Origin: Nevskia sp.
Lineage (GTDB): Bacteria > Pseudomonadota > Gammaproteobacteria > Nevskiales > Nevskiaceae
Length of the DNA stretch: 64,000 bases
Assembly (NCBI GenBank): GCA_023229645.1
Contig: JALNYU010000017.1
Coordinates: 15,399 to 79,398 of the forward strand
Direction: 5' to 3'
In this document: positions 32,590-42,244 of the stretch, one piece after another
Numbering within the stretch: position 1 is the first letter of the stretch
Layout of the letters: each line of letters begins with the position of its first letter
Notes under the pieces: model-generated
What the model saw: the letters and a program-made list of their open reading frames with translations, nothing else
What the model was told of the DNA's origin: nothing
The model's database searches: none
Position numbers and translations under genes: made by a program

Positions 32590-33920
32590 GTACACCACCC
32601 GCCTACGTCCCTGCCAGCCCGTCGGCGGGTGATGCCCAGAAGACCGTGTTGGTGCATTTGGAATTTTCCGGCACCGACTACGAGGCTGATCAGGCAGAAT
32701 TTATCGAGCTGGCGAACTCCGCCAAGCTCAATGTCGTGGCTGTGATTGGCGGCCACCGTGATCGGCCGGACGCCAGCACCTACGCCGGTAGCGGTAAAGT
32801 CGATGAAGTTGCCGCTGTGGTCGCCGGTTCTGGCGCCGAGCTGGTGATTTTTAATCACGATTTATCCCCGAGCCAAGAACGTAACTTAGAGAAGCGGCTG
32901 CACTGCCGCGTGATCAACCGCGCCGGTTTGATTCTCGATATTTTTGCTCAGCGGGCGCGTTCGCATGAAGGCAAGCTGCAAGTTGAACTTGCCCGTTTGA
33001 ATCACATGGCAACGCGCCTCGTGCGCGGCTGGACCCACCTTGAACGCCAGAAAGGCGGTATCGGCCTGCGTGGCGGTCCGGGTGAAACGCAGCTCGAAAT
33101 CGATCGCCGCTTATTGCGCGGTCGCATGGGCACACTGACCAAACAATTGGAAGTTGTGAAAAGCCGACGCGCGCAAAACCGCAATGGCCGACAGCGCAAC
33201 GAAATACCGACGGTTTCCCTGGTTGGCTATACCAACGCGGGTAAATCGACCTTGTTCAATGCCTTGACCGGCGACGATACCTTTGCCTCCAATCAACTCT
33301 TTGCGACGCTCGATACCACCGTCCGCAAAGTGGCGCTGCCGAGCGGCGAAACCGCAGTGTTAGCGGATACCGTCGGTTTTATTCGCGACTTGCCGCATGA
33401 TTTGATCGCGGCCTTCCGTGCAACCTTGGAAGAATCACGCGAAGCCGAGCTGTTGCTGCATGTCATTGATGCGTCTGACCCTGAACGGAACGTCCGTATC
33501 GCGCAGGTTGAGGATGTATTGCGCGAGATCGGCGCGATCGACGTCCCGCGATTGCAAGTCTTCAACAAAATCGATCTGCGCGAAGGCGAGCTGCCGCATG
33601 TCGAAACCGATCCTGAAGGGATTCCGCAGCGGGTGTTTTTGTCGGCGCGCAGCGGCGAAGGGCTAGCGTTATTGCGCACGGCGATCGCGGCGCGGCTGTA
33701 TCCAGACCTGATCGAAGACGATTTAGTGCTACCGCCGCAGGCGGCAAAATTGCGCGCGCAGCTGTTTCAATTGCAGGCCGTACGCGCAGAAACAATAGAA
33801 TCTGACGGCAGTTCGCGACTCAGTGTGCGCCTGCCTTATTCCCGGCTTGAGCGGCTTTGCCGCGAAGCGGGGATCACGCCACCGGCGCGCGCGGTTGCCG
33901 TGCCGCCTGTGGCTTCCTAA
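32586..33920 (+). CDS. hflX: Ribosome-associated GTPase HflX
   Basis: Splits stalled ribosomes under stress. The 444-residue protein has the HflX N-terminal domain with YAGSGKVDEV and NHDLSPSQERNLEKRL, the helical linker with GGPGETQLEIDRR, and the G domain: G1 GYTNAGKSTLFN, G3 ADTVGFI and G4 FNKIDL. Start is TTG at 32586 within the hfq stop, which implies coupling. Confidence 0.93.
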   Translation: MSTPPAYVPASPSAGDAQKTVLVHLEFSGTDYEADQAEFIELANSAKLNVVAVIGGHRDRPDASTYAGSGKVDEVAAVVAGSGAELVIFNHDLSPSQERNLEKRLHCRVINRAGLILDIFAQRARSHEGKLQVELARLNHMATRLVRGWTHLERQKGGIGLRGGPGETQLEIDRRLLRGRMGTLTKQLEVVKSRRAQNRNGRQRNEIPTVSLVGYTNAGKSTLFNALTGDDTFASNQLFATLDTTVRKVALPSGETAVLADTVGFIRDLPHDLIAAFRATLEESREAELLLHVIDASDPERNVRIAQVEDVLREIGAIDVPRLQVFNKIDLREGELPHVETDPEGIPQRVFLSARSGEGLALLRTAIAARLYPDLIEDDLVLPPQAAKLRAQLFQLQAVRAETIESDGSSRLSVRLPYSRLERLCREAGITPPARAVAVPPVAS

Positions 33921-34000
33921 AATCCCGCGTATTTTGCGATCTTTCCACCCCGGCATCGCCGCTGTAGCGATGCGACATCATCACCCGGAGTAAATGACTC

Positions 34001-35146
34001 ATGGCTTGGAACGAGCCGGGACCCGGCCGCGACCCCTGGAACCCAAATTCCGGCGGTAAACGCGGTGACGAAGGTCCCCCTGATCTCGACGCGCTGCTAA
34101 AGCGTCTGAAAGAGCGTTTCTTCGGTAAAGGCAGCGGGCGTGGCCCATCTGGGCGCTTCGGCGGTGGTACGCCGAAGAGCGTTATCGGCTTGATTGCCGT
34201 GCTTATCGTTGCGCTCTGGCTGCTGTCCGGGTTTTATACGATCGAAGAGCAGCAGCGCGGCGTCGTCCTGCGCTTTGGCGCCTATACCGGCACCACCGAG
34301 CCGGGCCTGAAATGGCGTTTGCCGTGGCCGATCGAGCGAGTTGAGAAAATCGACTACACGCAAGTGCGCCAAGTCACCGACCGCGCGACGATGCTGACGC
34401 AGGACGAGAACATCGTCGATCTTGAATTGTCCGTGCAGTATCGGGTGTCTTCGGCTGAAGATTATCTGTTCAGCATGGCTGATCCGGATCGCACCTTGCA
34501 GCAGGCCACGAAAGCCTCGGTGCGCGAAGTGGTTGGCCAATCGCTGATGGATTTTATTTTGACCGACGGCCGCCAAGCGGTCGCCGATAAAACCAAAATC
34601 CTGTTGCAAGAGCGCCTGAACGAATATCACGCTGGCTTGATCGTTACCGAAGTCAACTTGCAGCAGGCGCAACCGCCAGAGCAGGTACAGGCCGCGTTCG
34701 CTGATGCAATCAAGGCGCGCGAAGACAAAGAACGCTTGCGTAACGAGGCTGAGGCCTACGCCAACGACCGCTTGCCGCGCGCGCGCGGCGAAGCGGCGCG
34801 TAACCTCGCCGAAGCCACGGCTTATCGCGATCAAACCATCGCTCGCGCCCAAGGTGATGCCGCGCGCTACTTGGCGCTGTACGAGGAATATCGCAAAGCA
34901 CCGAAAATCACCCGCAGCCGTATGTATTACGACGTGATGGGCGAAGTTTATGGCGCATCGAGCAAGATTTTGATCGATGTCGACAAGAGCAACCCGACGT
35001 TCTTCCTGCCGCTGGACCAATTGCTGAAAAACGCGCAGCGCGCGGGTGATGCCGTAGTTGATAGCTCGACCGGCAAGACCTACCGCACCGGTCCGGCGAA
35101 AGACGGTGGCGATGAAGCGGCGCGCTCGCGCGATCGCAGCCGCTGA
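34001..35146 (+). CDS. hflK: HflK membrane protein (FtsH regulator)
   Basis: With HflC forms a large cage around FtsH protease in the inner membrane. The 381-residue protein begins with a Gly/Pro-rich cytoplasmic part (about 1-58), one membrane helix (about 60-79), then the SPFH/band-7 domain (YTIEEQQRGVVLRFGAY) and a coiled-coil region with AQGDAARYLALYEEYRKAPK. The ATG follows GGAG. hflC begins 14 bases downstream. Confidence 0.95.
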   Translation: MAWNEPGPGRDPWNPNSGGKRGDEGPPDLDALLKRLKERFFGKGSGRGPSGRFGGGTPKSVIGLIAVLIVALWLLSGFYTIEEQQRGVVLRFGAYTGTTEPGLKWRLPWPIERVEKIDYTQVRQVTDRATMLTQDENIVDLELSVQYRVSSAEDYLFSMADPDRTLQQATKASVREVVGQSLMDFILTDGRQAVADKTKILLQERLNEYHAGLIVTEVNLQQAQPPEQVQAAFADAIKAREDKERLRNEAEAYANDRLPRARGEAARNLAEATAYRDQTIARAQGDAARYLALYEEYRKAPKITRSRMYYDVMGEVYGASSKILIDVDKSNPTFFLPLDQLLKNAQRAGDAVVDSSTGKTYRTGPAKDGGDEAARSRDRSR

Positions 35147-35160
35147 TCGAGAGCAAATTT

Positions 35161-36036
35161 ATGAATAACCGCCAAAGTTTTATCGCCGTTGGGGTCGTCA
35201 TCGCGCTGTTACTGGTGCTGAACAGCGTTTTTATCGTTGATCAGCGGTATAGCAAAGTCGTGCTGTTTGAATTCGGCGAATTGCAGGGCAGCGATTACAA
35301 GCCCGGTTTGCACTTCAAGCTGCCGTTCGTGCAGACCGTGAAGAAATTCGATAGCCGGATTTTGACGCTCGACAATCAGACCGAAACCTTCTTGACGATC
35401 GAGAAGAAAAACGTCGAAGTTGATTTCTTCGTCAAGTGGCGTATCGACGACATCGCCACTTACTACCGCTCAACCGGCGGTCAGGATTTGGTCGCCGAAG
35501 GCCGACTCGCGACGATCATCAACCCCGGCTTACGCGCCGAGTTTGGCAGCCGCACGATTCAGCAAGCGGTGTCTGGCGAACGCGGCGAGATTATGTCGGC
35601 GCTGGTGAAAACCGCCGCCGATAAAGTCAAAGAGTTGGGTATCAAGCTGGTCGATGTCCGTATCAAGAGCATCAACCTGCCGAAAGGCGTCAGCGATTCG
35701 GTCTACGAACGTATGCGCGCCGAGCGCACGCGAACGGCGTCTGACCTGCGCGCGCGTGGTTTTGAAGAAGCCGAGAAAATTCGCGCCGAGGCTGATCGTT
35801 CAGCGCAGATCACCTTGGCCGACGCTTACCGCGACGCTGAAAAGCTACGCGGCGAGGGCGACGCTAAAACCACCGAATTGTCCGCGAAAGCCTACGGCAC
35901 CGACCCCGAGTTCTACGCGTTCTACCGTTCTCTCAATGCCTACCGTGATGCCTTCAAGGATCAAAAAGATGTGCTGGTACTCGAACCAAAAGGCGAGTTC
36001 TTCAAGTATTTCAAGCAAAGCGAGCCCGGCAAGTGA
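35161..36036 (+). CDS. hflC: HflC membrane protein (FtsH regulator)
   Basis: Partner of HflK. The 291-residue protein has an N-terminal membrane helix (about 8-26), the SPFH domain (VDQRYSKVVLFEFGEL, VEVDFFVKWRI) and coiled coil (RARGFEEAEKIRAEADR) before FYAFYRSLNAYRDAF. Genes for DUF2065 and HisZ follow at once. Confidence 0.95.
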   Translation: MNNRQSFIAVGVVIALLLVLNSVFIVDQRYSKVVLFEFGELQGSDYKPGLHFKLPFVQTVKKFDSRILTLDNQTETFLTIEKKNVEVDFFVKWRIDDIATYYRSTGGQDLVAEGRLATIINPGLRAEFGSRTIQQAVSGERGEIMSALVKTAADKVKELGIKLVDVRIKSINLPKGVSDSVYERMRAERTRTASDLRARGFEEAEKIRAEADRSAQITLADAYRDAEKLRGEGDAKTTELSAKAYGTDPEFYAFYRSLNAYRDAFKDQKDVLVLEPKGEFFKYFKQSEPGK

Positions 36037-36065
36037 ACCTTGCCGGCATCCGCCGCTGACTGCAG

Positions 36066-36260
36066 GTGTTGGACGATTTGCTGCGCGCGGGCGCGCTGAT
36101 GCTGATTCTGGAAGGCATATTGCCGTTTCTGGCGCCAGCGCGAACCCGCCGGATTTACACCGCGTTGGCGGGAATGAACGAACGTACGCTGCGCCGGTTC
36201 GGCTTATTCGGCATGGTCGCCGGGCTCGGCGTTCTGCAATACCTGCGTTGGATCGCCTGA
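36066..36260 (+). CDS. DUF2065 (YjeT-like) small membrane protein
   Basis: A 64-residue protein with two membrane segments around a basic loop (LMLILEGILPFLAPARTRR and FGLFGMVAGLGVLQYLRW). It always sits between hflC and purA/hisZ in gammaproteobacteria; its role is unknown but the link suggests the HflKC complex. Start is GTG at 36066. Confidence 0.85.
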   Translation: MLDDLLRAGALMLILEGILPFLAPARTRRIYTALAGMNERTLRRFGLFGMVAGLGVLQYLRWIA

Positions 36261-36270
36261 GGACTGCGGC

Positions 36271-37290
36271 ATGACGCGTTTTTGGATGCTGCCGGATGGC
36301 GTCGAAGAAGCGCTACCGCCGGTCTCGTGGTGGCTGGAAGACGTGCGCCGTGCCCTGCTTGATCACTATCGGGAACGGTCTTACGAGCTGATCTTTCCGC
36401 CGTTGATCGAATACCTGGACACGCTGCTCACCGGCACCGGTTCCGACCTCGAAAGCCAGACGTTCAAGCTTACCGATCCCGTCGGCGGCCGGCTGTTGGG
36501 CTTGCGCGCCGATATGACGCCGCAGGCTTCGCGCATCGCCGCGCGTCATTTCGCCGAAGTACCGGTCGTGCGGCTGTGCTATCTCGGCACCGTATTGCGT
36601 GCCCGGCCGGATAGCCTCGGCGGTTCGCGGGCGCCGCGGCAAGTCGGCTGCGAGATTTTTGGCGAGGCCGATTTAAGCGCCGATCTGGAAATCCTCGGTT
36701 TGATGCTGGATACGATACGGCTGGCTGGCGTGCGCGATGCGCATATCGATCTCGGCCATGTCGGCATTTACCGTGCCTTGGCGGCCCAGCTCGGTTTGGC
36801 GGCGGACGACGAAACCGCGATTTTCGATATTTTGCAGCGCAAGTCGCAGCCGGATCTGCGCGACTTCGCGTCGGCAAAAGGCTTGGAGCCCGCCGTTACG
36901 CGCGATTTATCGACGTTGATGGAGCTGAACGGCGATGTCACGGTATTGCAGCGTGCACGGCAGATGCTGGATGTCTCCAAGCCCGCGATCGGTGAAGCGC
37001 TGATGGCGTTGGAACGGGCGGCAGACGAGCTGCAACGCACGGCACCGAACACGCCACTACACGTTGATCTCGGCGAGCTGCGCGGTTATCGCTATCAAAC
37101 CGGCTTGGTCTTTGCCGCGTTCGCGCCCGGCCACGGCCGCGATATCGCCCGCGGTGGTCGGTTTGAAGGCGTGGCGGGCGGTACTGGCAAGACGCGCACC
37201 GCAACCGGCTTCTCGGCTGACCTAAACGAGCTGCTGCATCTGGGCGCGGCCCAGTCTGCGGCAACACCGCCGGCGGTCGCCGCGCAGTGA
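36271..37290 (+). CDS. hisZ: ATP phosphoribosyltransferase regulatory subunit
   Basis: HisRS-like protein that binds short-form HisG and lets histidine control the first step of histidine synthesis. The 339-residue protein has PDGVEEALPPVSWWLEDVRR, YELIFPPLIEYLD, the LRADMTPQASRIAAR segment and ARGGRFEGV. It is shorter than common (about 390), having a reduced C-terminus ending in an Ala-rich tail. Its place before purA is normal for HisZ-containing gammaproteobacteria. Confidence 0.93.
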   Translation: MTRFWMLPDGVEEALPPVSWWLEDVRRALLDHYRERSYELIFPPLIEYLDTLLTGTGSDLESQTFKLTDPVGGRLLGLRADMTPQASRIAARHFAEVPVVRLCYLGTVLRARPDSLGGSRAPRQVGCEIFGEADLSADLEILGLMLDTIRLAGVRDAHIDLGHVGIYRALAAQLGLAADDETAIFDILQRKSQPDLRDFASAKGLEPAVTRDLSTLMELNGDVTVLQRARQMLDVSKPAIGEALMALERAADELQRTAPNTPLHVDLGELRGYRYQTGLVFAAFAPGHGRDIARGGRFEGVAGGTGKTRTATGFSADLNELLHLGAAQSAATPPAVAAQ

Positions 37291-37368
37291 ATCAAATAAC
37301 CGGGGCCTCGCCCCACGGCGCAATGGCGATTTTGCCGGCGCGCCCGATGCTGGAGAGCACGCGTAATC

Positions 37369-38661
37369 ATGGGTAAATCAGTCGTCGTAATCGGCGCCCA
37401 GTGGGGCGATGAAGGCAAGGGCAAGATCGTTGACCTGCTGACCGACAAAGTCCAGGCCGTCGTCCGTTTCCAGGGCGGCCATAACGCCGGCCATACCCTG
37501 GTCATCAACGGCGTGAAAACGGCGCTGAACCTGATTCCGTCCGGCATCATGCGGCCGGGCGTGGCCTGCTTGATCGGTAACGGCGTGGTGTTGTCGCTGC
37601 CGGATCTGATCAAAGAGATCGAAAAGCTCGAAGCCGTTGGCTGCATCGTTCGCAATCGCTTGAAGATCTCCGAAGCCGCACCGCTGGTGCTGCCGGTACA
37701 CGCCAAGCTCGATCAAGCGCGCGAACTGGCGCGCGGCGAAGCCAAGATCGGCACCACCGGCAAAGGTATCGGCCCGGCCTACGAAGATAAAGTCGCGCGC
37801 CGTGCTATTCGCGTCGGTGATTTGTTCCATCGCGAGCAGCTGGCGGCCAAGCTCGGCGAGTTGCTGGCCTATCACAACTTCGTGCTGGTGAATTACTACA
37901 AAGAGACCGCGGTCGATTTCCAAAGCACGCTCGATACTTTGCTGGCCTACGCCGAGATCATCAAACCAATGGTCGCCGACGTCACCGAACTGCTGCGGCT
38001 CGGGCTCGGCCGCGGCGAGAACGTTTTGTTTGAAGGCGCGCAAGGCGCGCTGCTGGACGTCGATCACGGCACCTATCCCTACGTCACCTCCAGCAACACC
38101 ACGGCCGGCGGCGCAGCGACCGGCTCCGGCGTCGGCCCGCGCAATCTCGACTACGTGCTCGGCATCGTCAAAGCCTACGCCACGCGCGTCGGCTCCGGCC
38201 CGTTCCCAACCGAGCAGGAAAATGACATTGGCAGCCTGATCCGCGAAAAAGGTAAAGAGTTCGGCACCGTCACCGGCCGGCCGCGGCGCTGCGGCTGGTT
38301 CGATGCCGTCGCGGCACGGCGGTCGATCTTCAATAACTCGGTGTCCGGCCTCTGCGTCACCAAGCTCGACGTGCTGGACGGCCTCGATACCGTGCGCATC
38401 TGCACCGGCTACACCGTCAACGGCAAAACCACCGAAACGCTGCCGATCGGCGCCGAAGGCTTTGTCGATATCGTGCCGGTGTACGAAGACCTGCCAGGTT
38501 GGAGCGAATCAACCTTTGGCATCACCCGTTACGAAGCGCTACCGGCCAACGCACGAGCCTACCTGAAGCGCATGGAAGCCTTATCCGGCGCCGAAGTCGC
38601 GATTATCTCCACCGGCCCCGATCGCGAGCACACGATCGTGCTGCGGCATCCGTTTGATTGA
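37369..38661 (+). CDS. purA: Adenylosuccinate synthetase
   Basis: Joins IMP and aspartate with GTP in AMP synthesis. The 430-residue protein has GAQWGDEGKGKIVDLL, the FQGGHNAGHTLV stretch, GTTGKGIGPAYEDK, EGAQGALLDVDHGTYPYVTS and GRPRRCGWFDAV. Complete and of standard length; preceded by a short gap after hisZ. Confidence 0.97.
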   Translation: MGKSVVVIGAQWGDEGKGKIVDLLTDKVQAVVRFQGGHNAGHTLVINGVKTALNLIPSGIMRPGVACLIGNGVVLSLPDLIKEIEKLEAVGCIVRNRLKISEAAPLVLPVHAKLDQARELARGEAKIGTTGKGIGPAYEDKVARRAIRVGDLFHREQLAAKLGELLAYHNFVLVNYYKETAVDFQSTLDTLLAYAEIIKPMVADVTELLRLGLGRGENVLFEGAQGALLDVDHGTYPYVTSSNTTAGGAATGSGVGPRNLDYVLGIVKAYATRVGSGPFPTEQENDIGSLIREKGKEFGTVTGRPRRCGWFDAVAARRSIFNNSVSGLCVTKLDVLDGLDTVRICTGYTVNGKTTETLPIGAEGFVDIVPVYEDLPGWSESTFGITRYEALPANARAYLKRMEALSGAEVAIISTGPDREHTIVLRHPFD

Positions 38662-38695
38662 CTGCGGAAGCTGTAGGGTGATTTGTTGGCAAAGT

Positions 38696-38757
38696 CGCTC
38701 GGTTGACCAACCGAGCGTTATGATTCAACGTTGTAGCGGCTTATCAGCCGCTGCAAC
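38696..38757 (+). repeat. Two strong hairpins downstream of purA
   Basis: CGCTCGGTT-GACC-AACCGAGCG (38696-38717) is followed by TTAT and may end purA transcription. A second hairpin with 12 pairs (38730-38757, GTTGTAGCGGCT/AGCCGCTGCAAC) resembles a REP-type element. The rest of 38758-38898 has only a 13-codon frame after AAGGAG (38781), not supported as a gene. Confidence 0.65.
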
Positions 38758-38898
38758 CCGAGTAAGGAGTAAACACACGAAATGCCCATGATGTTTAGGC
38801 AGAGGATCGCCCAGGGTGCATAGCTGCTTAGTTTTAGCCCGCGCCGGTTGGCGTTGCGGTACCGATCAGTCGATCAAAACGCTTGCCATCGCTGCCAG

Positions 38899-38930
38899 AA
38901 AAACGAAAAGGCCGCGTGAGCGGCCTTTCG
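38899..38930 (-). terminator. Terminator of tRNA-Leu
   Basis: AAAGGCCGC-GTGA-GCGGCCTTT (38907-38928); on the minus strand followed by TTTTCGTTTTT. Confidence 0.8.
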
Positions 38931-38936
38931 AAAGAC

Positions 38937-39022
<86 letters not shown>

Positions 39023-39032
39023 AGGGAGGCGC

Positions 39033-39061
39033 AGATTAATGATGCCGCGTTGCGGTGTCAA
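39033..39061 (-). promoter_or_regulatory. Promoter of tRNA-Leu
   Basis: Minus strand: TTGACA (39056-39061), 17-base spacer, TAATCT (39033-39038), twelve bases before the tRNA. It overlaps the leader of the divergent rnr gene. Confidence 0.7.
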
Positions 39062-39078
39062 CATTGAACAGAAAAATA

Positions 39079-41574
39079 ATGAAAAGAAAAAGCAAAAACG
39101 GTCATCGCGATGACGCGAACGACAAGAATTTAGATAAACCCTCGGCAGCGGCAAAGCCGCGGCGGACCTTGAGCTGGGGCCGCAAGCCGGTGCTGAAAGC
39201 GGAGACGCAGGCGCCGGACGATTGGCGCGCCGCGGACCCTGATTTCGCCAATGAAGCCACGCGCTACGCCAACCCGTTGCCGAGCCGCAACCATATTTTG
39301 CGCACCTTGGCCGAATCAGCCGAGCCGATGACCTTGGACGAACTGATCGCCCATTTCAGCTTGAATAAACTCAACGAGCAGGAAGCGTTTACTAAGCGCC
39401 TGGTGGCGATGGGGCGGGAAGGGCAGGTGCATCCGGCGGACCGCCGTGGCGCCTACCGCGCGGTGTTGACCGATGACGGTGAGCCGGTTTCGGCGCCGAG
39501 CCGCGTTAGCACGTATGTCGATGGCAAAATCGCCGCGCATCGTGATGGCTACGGCTTCCTGATCCCCGACGCCGGCAACGGCCCGGATGTATTCCTCTCG
39601 CCGCGCCAGATGGCCAGCTTGATGAACGGTGACCGCGTGCGCGTGCGCATCACCGGCACCGATAGTCGCGGCCGGCGCGAAGGCGCCTTGGTCGAAGTTT
39701 TAGAGCGCGGCACGACGCAAATCGTCGGCCGTTTGCAGGCTGGCACCGGCAACGCGGTCGGCGTGTTTACCGTGGTGCCGAGCAACCCGCGGCAATCGGA
39801 AATTCTGATTCCAGCGACCGAGCTGGGCGGTGCGCGGCACGGCCAGATGGTGGTCGCGGCCTTGGTTTCGCCGCCGGGCGAACGCACGCTGCCGGTGGGG
39901 CGGATTGCGGAAATTCTCGGCGAGCATTTGGCGCCGGGCATGGAAATTCAGGCTGCGATTCGCGCCCATAATCTGCCGTTTGAATGGCCAGAAGGCGTTG
40001 AAGCCGAGGCTGAGGCCTACGGCCCGGTGGTCCGCCCTGAGCAATGGGCAGGCCGCAAAGATTTACGCGAGCTGCCGCTGATGACGATCGACGGCGCCGA
40101 CGCCCGCGATTTCGACGATGCCGTCTACGCCGAGGCGGTGAAAGGCTGGCGTGGCGGCGGTTGGAAGCTGTGGGTCGCAATCGCCGATGTCTCCGCTTAC
40201 GTGTTGCCGGGCACGGCTTTGGACGGATCGGCGACCGAGCGCGGTACGTCGGTTTATTTCCCGAACAACGTGATTCCGATGTTGCCGGAAGCGTTATCAA
40301 ACGGCCTGTGCTCGCTGAATCCGGACGTTGATCGTCTGTGCATGGTCTGCGAGATGCGGGTTTCTAAGGACGGCGAAGTCAGCAAGGCCAGCTTCTATGA
40401 AGCGGTGATGCGCTCAAAAGCGCGGCTGATCTACGAAGACGTCGCGGCGATGGTGGAAACGCCGGACGGCGAAGCCGCGCAGGCCAAGCCGGAGCTGCTG
40501 CCGCGCTTGCAAACGCTGCGCGCCGTGTTCGAGGCGCTGTTCGCGGCGCGCGAAGTGCGCGGTGCAATCGACTTCGAAAGCACCGAAACCAAGATCGTTT
40601 TCGGTACCGAGCGCAAGATCGAGAAGATCGTGCCGGTGAAACGCAACGTCGCGCACCGGATGATCGAAGAATGCATGATCGCCGCAAACGTTGAGTCGGC
40701 GAAGCTGGTCGAGAAACACGGCATGCCGGCGCTGTATCGCGTGCACGCCGAGCCGGATGGCGACAAAGTTGCGCTGCTGCGTGAATTTCTCGCCGGGCGC
40801 AGCCTGCGCCTCGGCGGCGGCGCAACGCCCGTCGCGGGCGATTACGCCAAGCTGCTGACCAGCCTCAAAGGCCGCGACGACGCCGGGTTGATCCAAACCG
40901 TGATTTTGCGCTCGCTAATGCAGGCCTGTTACCAGCCCGATAACACCGGCCATTTCGGTCTAGCGCTGACGCACTACGCGCATTTCACGTCGCCGATTCG
41001 CCGTTATCCCGATTTGCTGCTGCATCGCGCGATCAAGCACATTTTGAAGCGCGGTAAAGCGAAATCCTTTATCTACACGCTAGATCAGATGCAGGCACTC
41101 GGCGCCCATTGTTCGATGGCCGAACGCCGGGCTGACGACGCCACGCGTGACGTCAACACCTGGTTGAAGTGCGAGTTCATGCACCACCGCGTCGGCGAGG
41201 AGTTCGACGGCATCGTCATCAGCGTTGCGTCGTTCGGTTTATTCGTTGAACTCGAAGGCCTGTACATCGAAGGCATGCTGCACGTCTCGAATTTGAAAGG
41301 CGATTACTACGAGTTCGAGCCTAAGCATCAGCGCTTGATCGGCAGCCGTAGCCGGCAGGTCTATGCGCTCGGCGAGCGGCTGCGCGTCAAAGTGATTCGA
41401 GTCAGCCTCGACGAACGCAAGATCGATCTCGACCTCGCCGGCCGCACCGAGCCAGCGCTAACGCCGCGGCGCGATGGCAAAAAAGCGCAGCTGGAAAAGC
41501 AGGCTGGGGACCGTCAGCCGAAAGCGGCGGCGGAGCCGGACGGCCCGGCGCGTAAGAAGCGTCGGCGGCGTTAA
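39079..41574 (+). CDS. rnr: Ribonuclease R
   Basis: 3'-5' exoribonuclease that degrades structured RNA. About 831 residues: a basic N-terminus, a winged helix (NHILRTLAESAEPMTLDEL), cold-shock domains, the RNB catalytic domain with DGADARDFDDAVYAE and YAHFTSPIRRYPDLLLHR, an S1 domain (EEFDGIVISVASFGLFVEL) and a basic tail. ATG at 39079 is preferred; a GTG at 39055 would extend into the tRNA-Leu -35 box. The stop overlaps the next gene by one base. Confidence 0.94.
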   Translation: MKRKSKNGHRDDANDKNLDKPSAAAKPRRTLSWGRKPVLKAETQAPDDWRAADPDFANEATRYANPLPSRNHILRTLAESAEPMTLDELIAHFSLNKLNEQEAFTKRLVAMGREGQVHPADRRGAYRAVLTDDGEPVSAPSRVSTYVDGKIAAHRDGYGFLIPDAGNGPDVFLSPRQMASLMNGDRVRVRITGTDSRGRREGALVEVLERGTTQIVGRLQAGTGNAVGVFTVVPSNPRQSEILIPATELGGARHGQMVVAALVSPPGERTLPVGRIAEILGEHLAPGMEIQAAIRAHNLPFEWPEGVEAEAEAYGPVVRPEQWAGRKDLRELPLMTIDGADARDFDDAVYAEAVKGWRGGGWKLWVAIADVSAYVLPGTALDGSATERGTSVYFPNNVIPMLPEALSNGLCSLNPDVDRLCMVCEMRVSKDGEVSKASFYEAVMRSKARLIYEDVAAMVETPDGEAAQAKPELLPRLQTLRAVFEALFAAREVRGAIDFESTETKIVFGTERKIEKIVPVKRNVAHRMIEECMIAANVESAKLVEKHGMPALYRVHAEPDGDKVALLREFLAGRSLRLGGGATPVAGDYAKLLTSLKGRDDAGLIQTVILRSLMQACYQPDNTGHFGLALTHYAHFTSPIRRYPDLLLHRAIKHILKRGKAKSFIYTLDQMQALGAHCSMAERRADDATRDVNTWLKCEFMHHRVGEEFDGIVISVASFGLFVELEGLYIEGMLHVSNLKGDYYEFEPKHQRLIGSRSRQVYALGERLRVKVIRVSLDERKIDLDLAGRTEPALTPRRDGKKAQLEKQAGDRQPKAAAEPDGPARKKRRRR

Positions 41575-42179
41575 TGCGGCGATTTCAGTTCGCGGCGGCG
41601 CCAGTCGTCTTGCTCGCGGCGTGCTCCGCGCCGATAAAAACGCCGCCGCCTGCGGTGGCAAAGCCGGCGCCGGTGGTGCAGCCGCTGGGCGCGGCTTTTT
41701 GGGTTGAAGACGCAATCCCAGCGGTGCAGGCGGCGGCCGTCGCTAAAGCGATGCAGGCAGAATTACTGCAGCGGCTACCGGCCGGCGCGGTTCCGAGTGT
41801 CCAACGCATCGCGACGACTGCAGACAGCGCTCCGAGCGTGACGATCAACGCGGCGGCCTTCGAGGTCGGCAGTGCGCAGATGCGGCCGGCAACCTTAGCG
41901 CCGGTCGCCCAGTGCGCGGCCGTGGCGCAGAGTTTCGGCGCCGTTGTCGTCCACGTCCTGGGCTTGGCGGATGCGATGGCCACCGGCAAGGCCAATGGTC
42001 TTGCCGAACGCCGCGCCGCGGCGGTTGCGGCCTATCTCGCAGAACTCGGTGTTGCCGAGACGCGCATCCGTGTCAGTCAGGCACGTACCGTTGCCGCGGC
42101 AAACGGCAGCGTTGAATTGGTATTCGAGCCGATTATCGTCGGCCGCGAGGCCCGGGCCTGGAAGCCGCCCAGCCGTTAG
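41574..42179 (+). CDS. Lipoprotein with OmpA-like C-terminal domain
   Basis: A 201-residue product with a lipoprotein signal (VVLLAACSAP, Cys17) and a Pro-rich spacer. From about residue 95 it resembles a weak OmpA-like peptidoglycan-binding domain (INAAAFEVGSAQMRP, then LAERRAAAVAAYLAELGV). It may anchor the outer membrane to the cell wall, but the NxRxxxV motif is degenerate (AERRAAAV). TAATG overlap with rnr indicates co-translation. Confidence 0.6.
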   Translation: MRRFQFAAAPVVLLAACSAPIKTPPPAVAKPAPVVQPLGAAFWVEDAIPAVQAAAVAKAMQAELLQRLPAGAVPSVQRIATTADSAPSVTINAAAFEVGSAQMRPATLAPVAQCAAVAQSFGAVVVHVLGLADAMATGKANGLAERRAAAVAAYLAELGVAETRIRVSQARTVAAANGSVELVFEPIIVGREARAWKPPSR

Positions 42180-42244
42180 CGGCAGATTGCTGCAGGCGGT
42201 AATCCCGACGTGATTGATGCCGCCGCAGGCTCTAAGCTGTCGCC

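Noticed and set aside
38781..38822. 13-codon frame after AAGGAG downstream of purA
   Set aside because: Too short, spacing to the SD is long, and nothing else supports translation.
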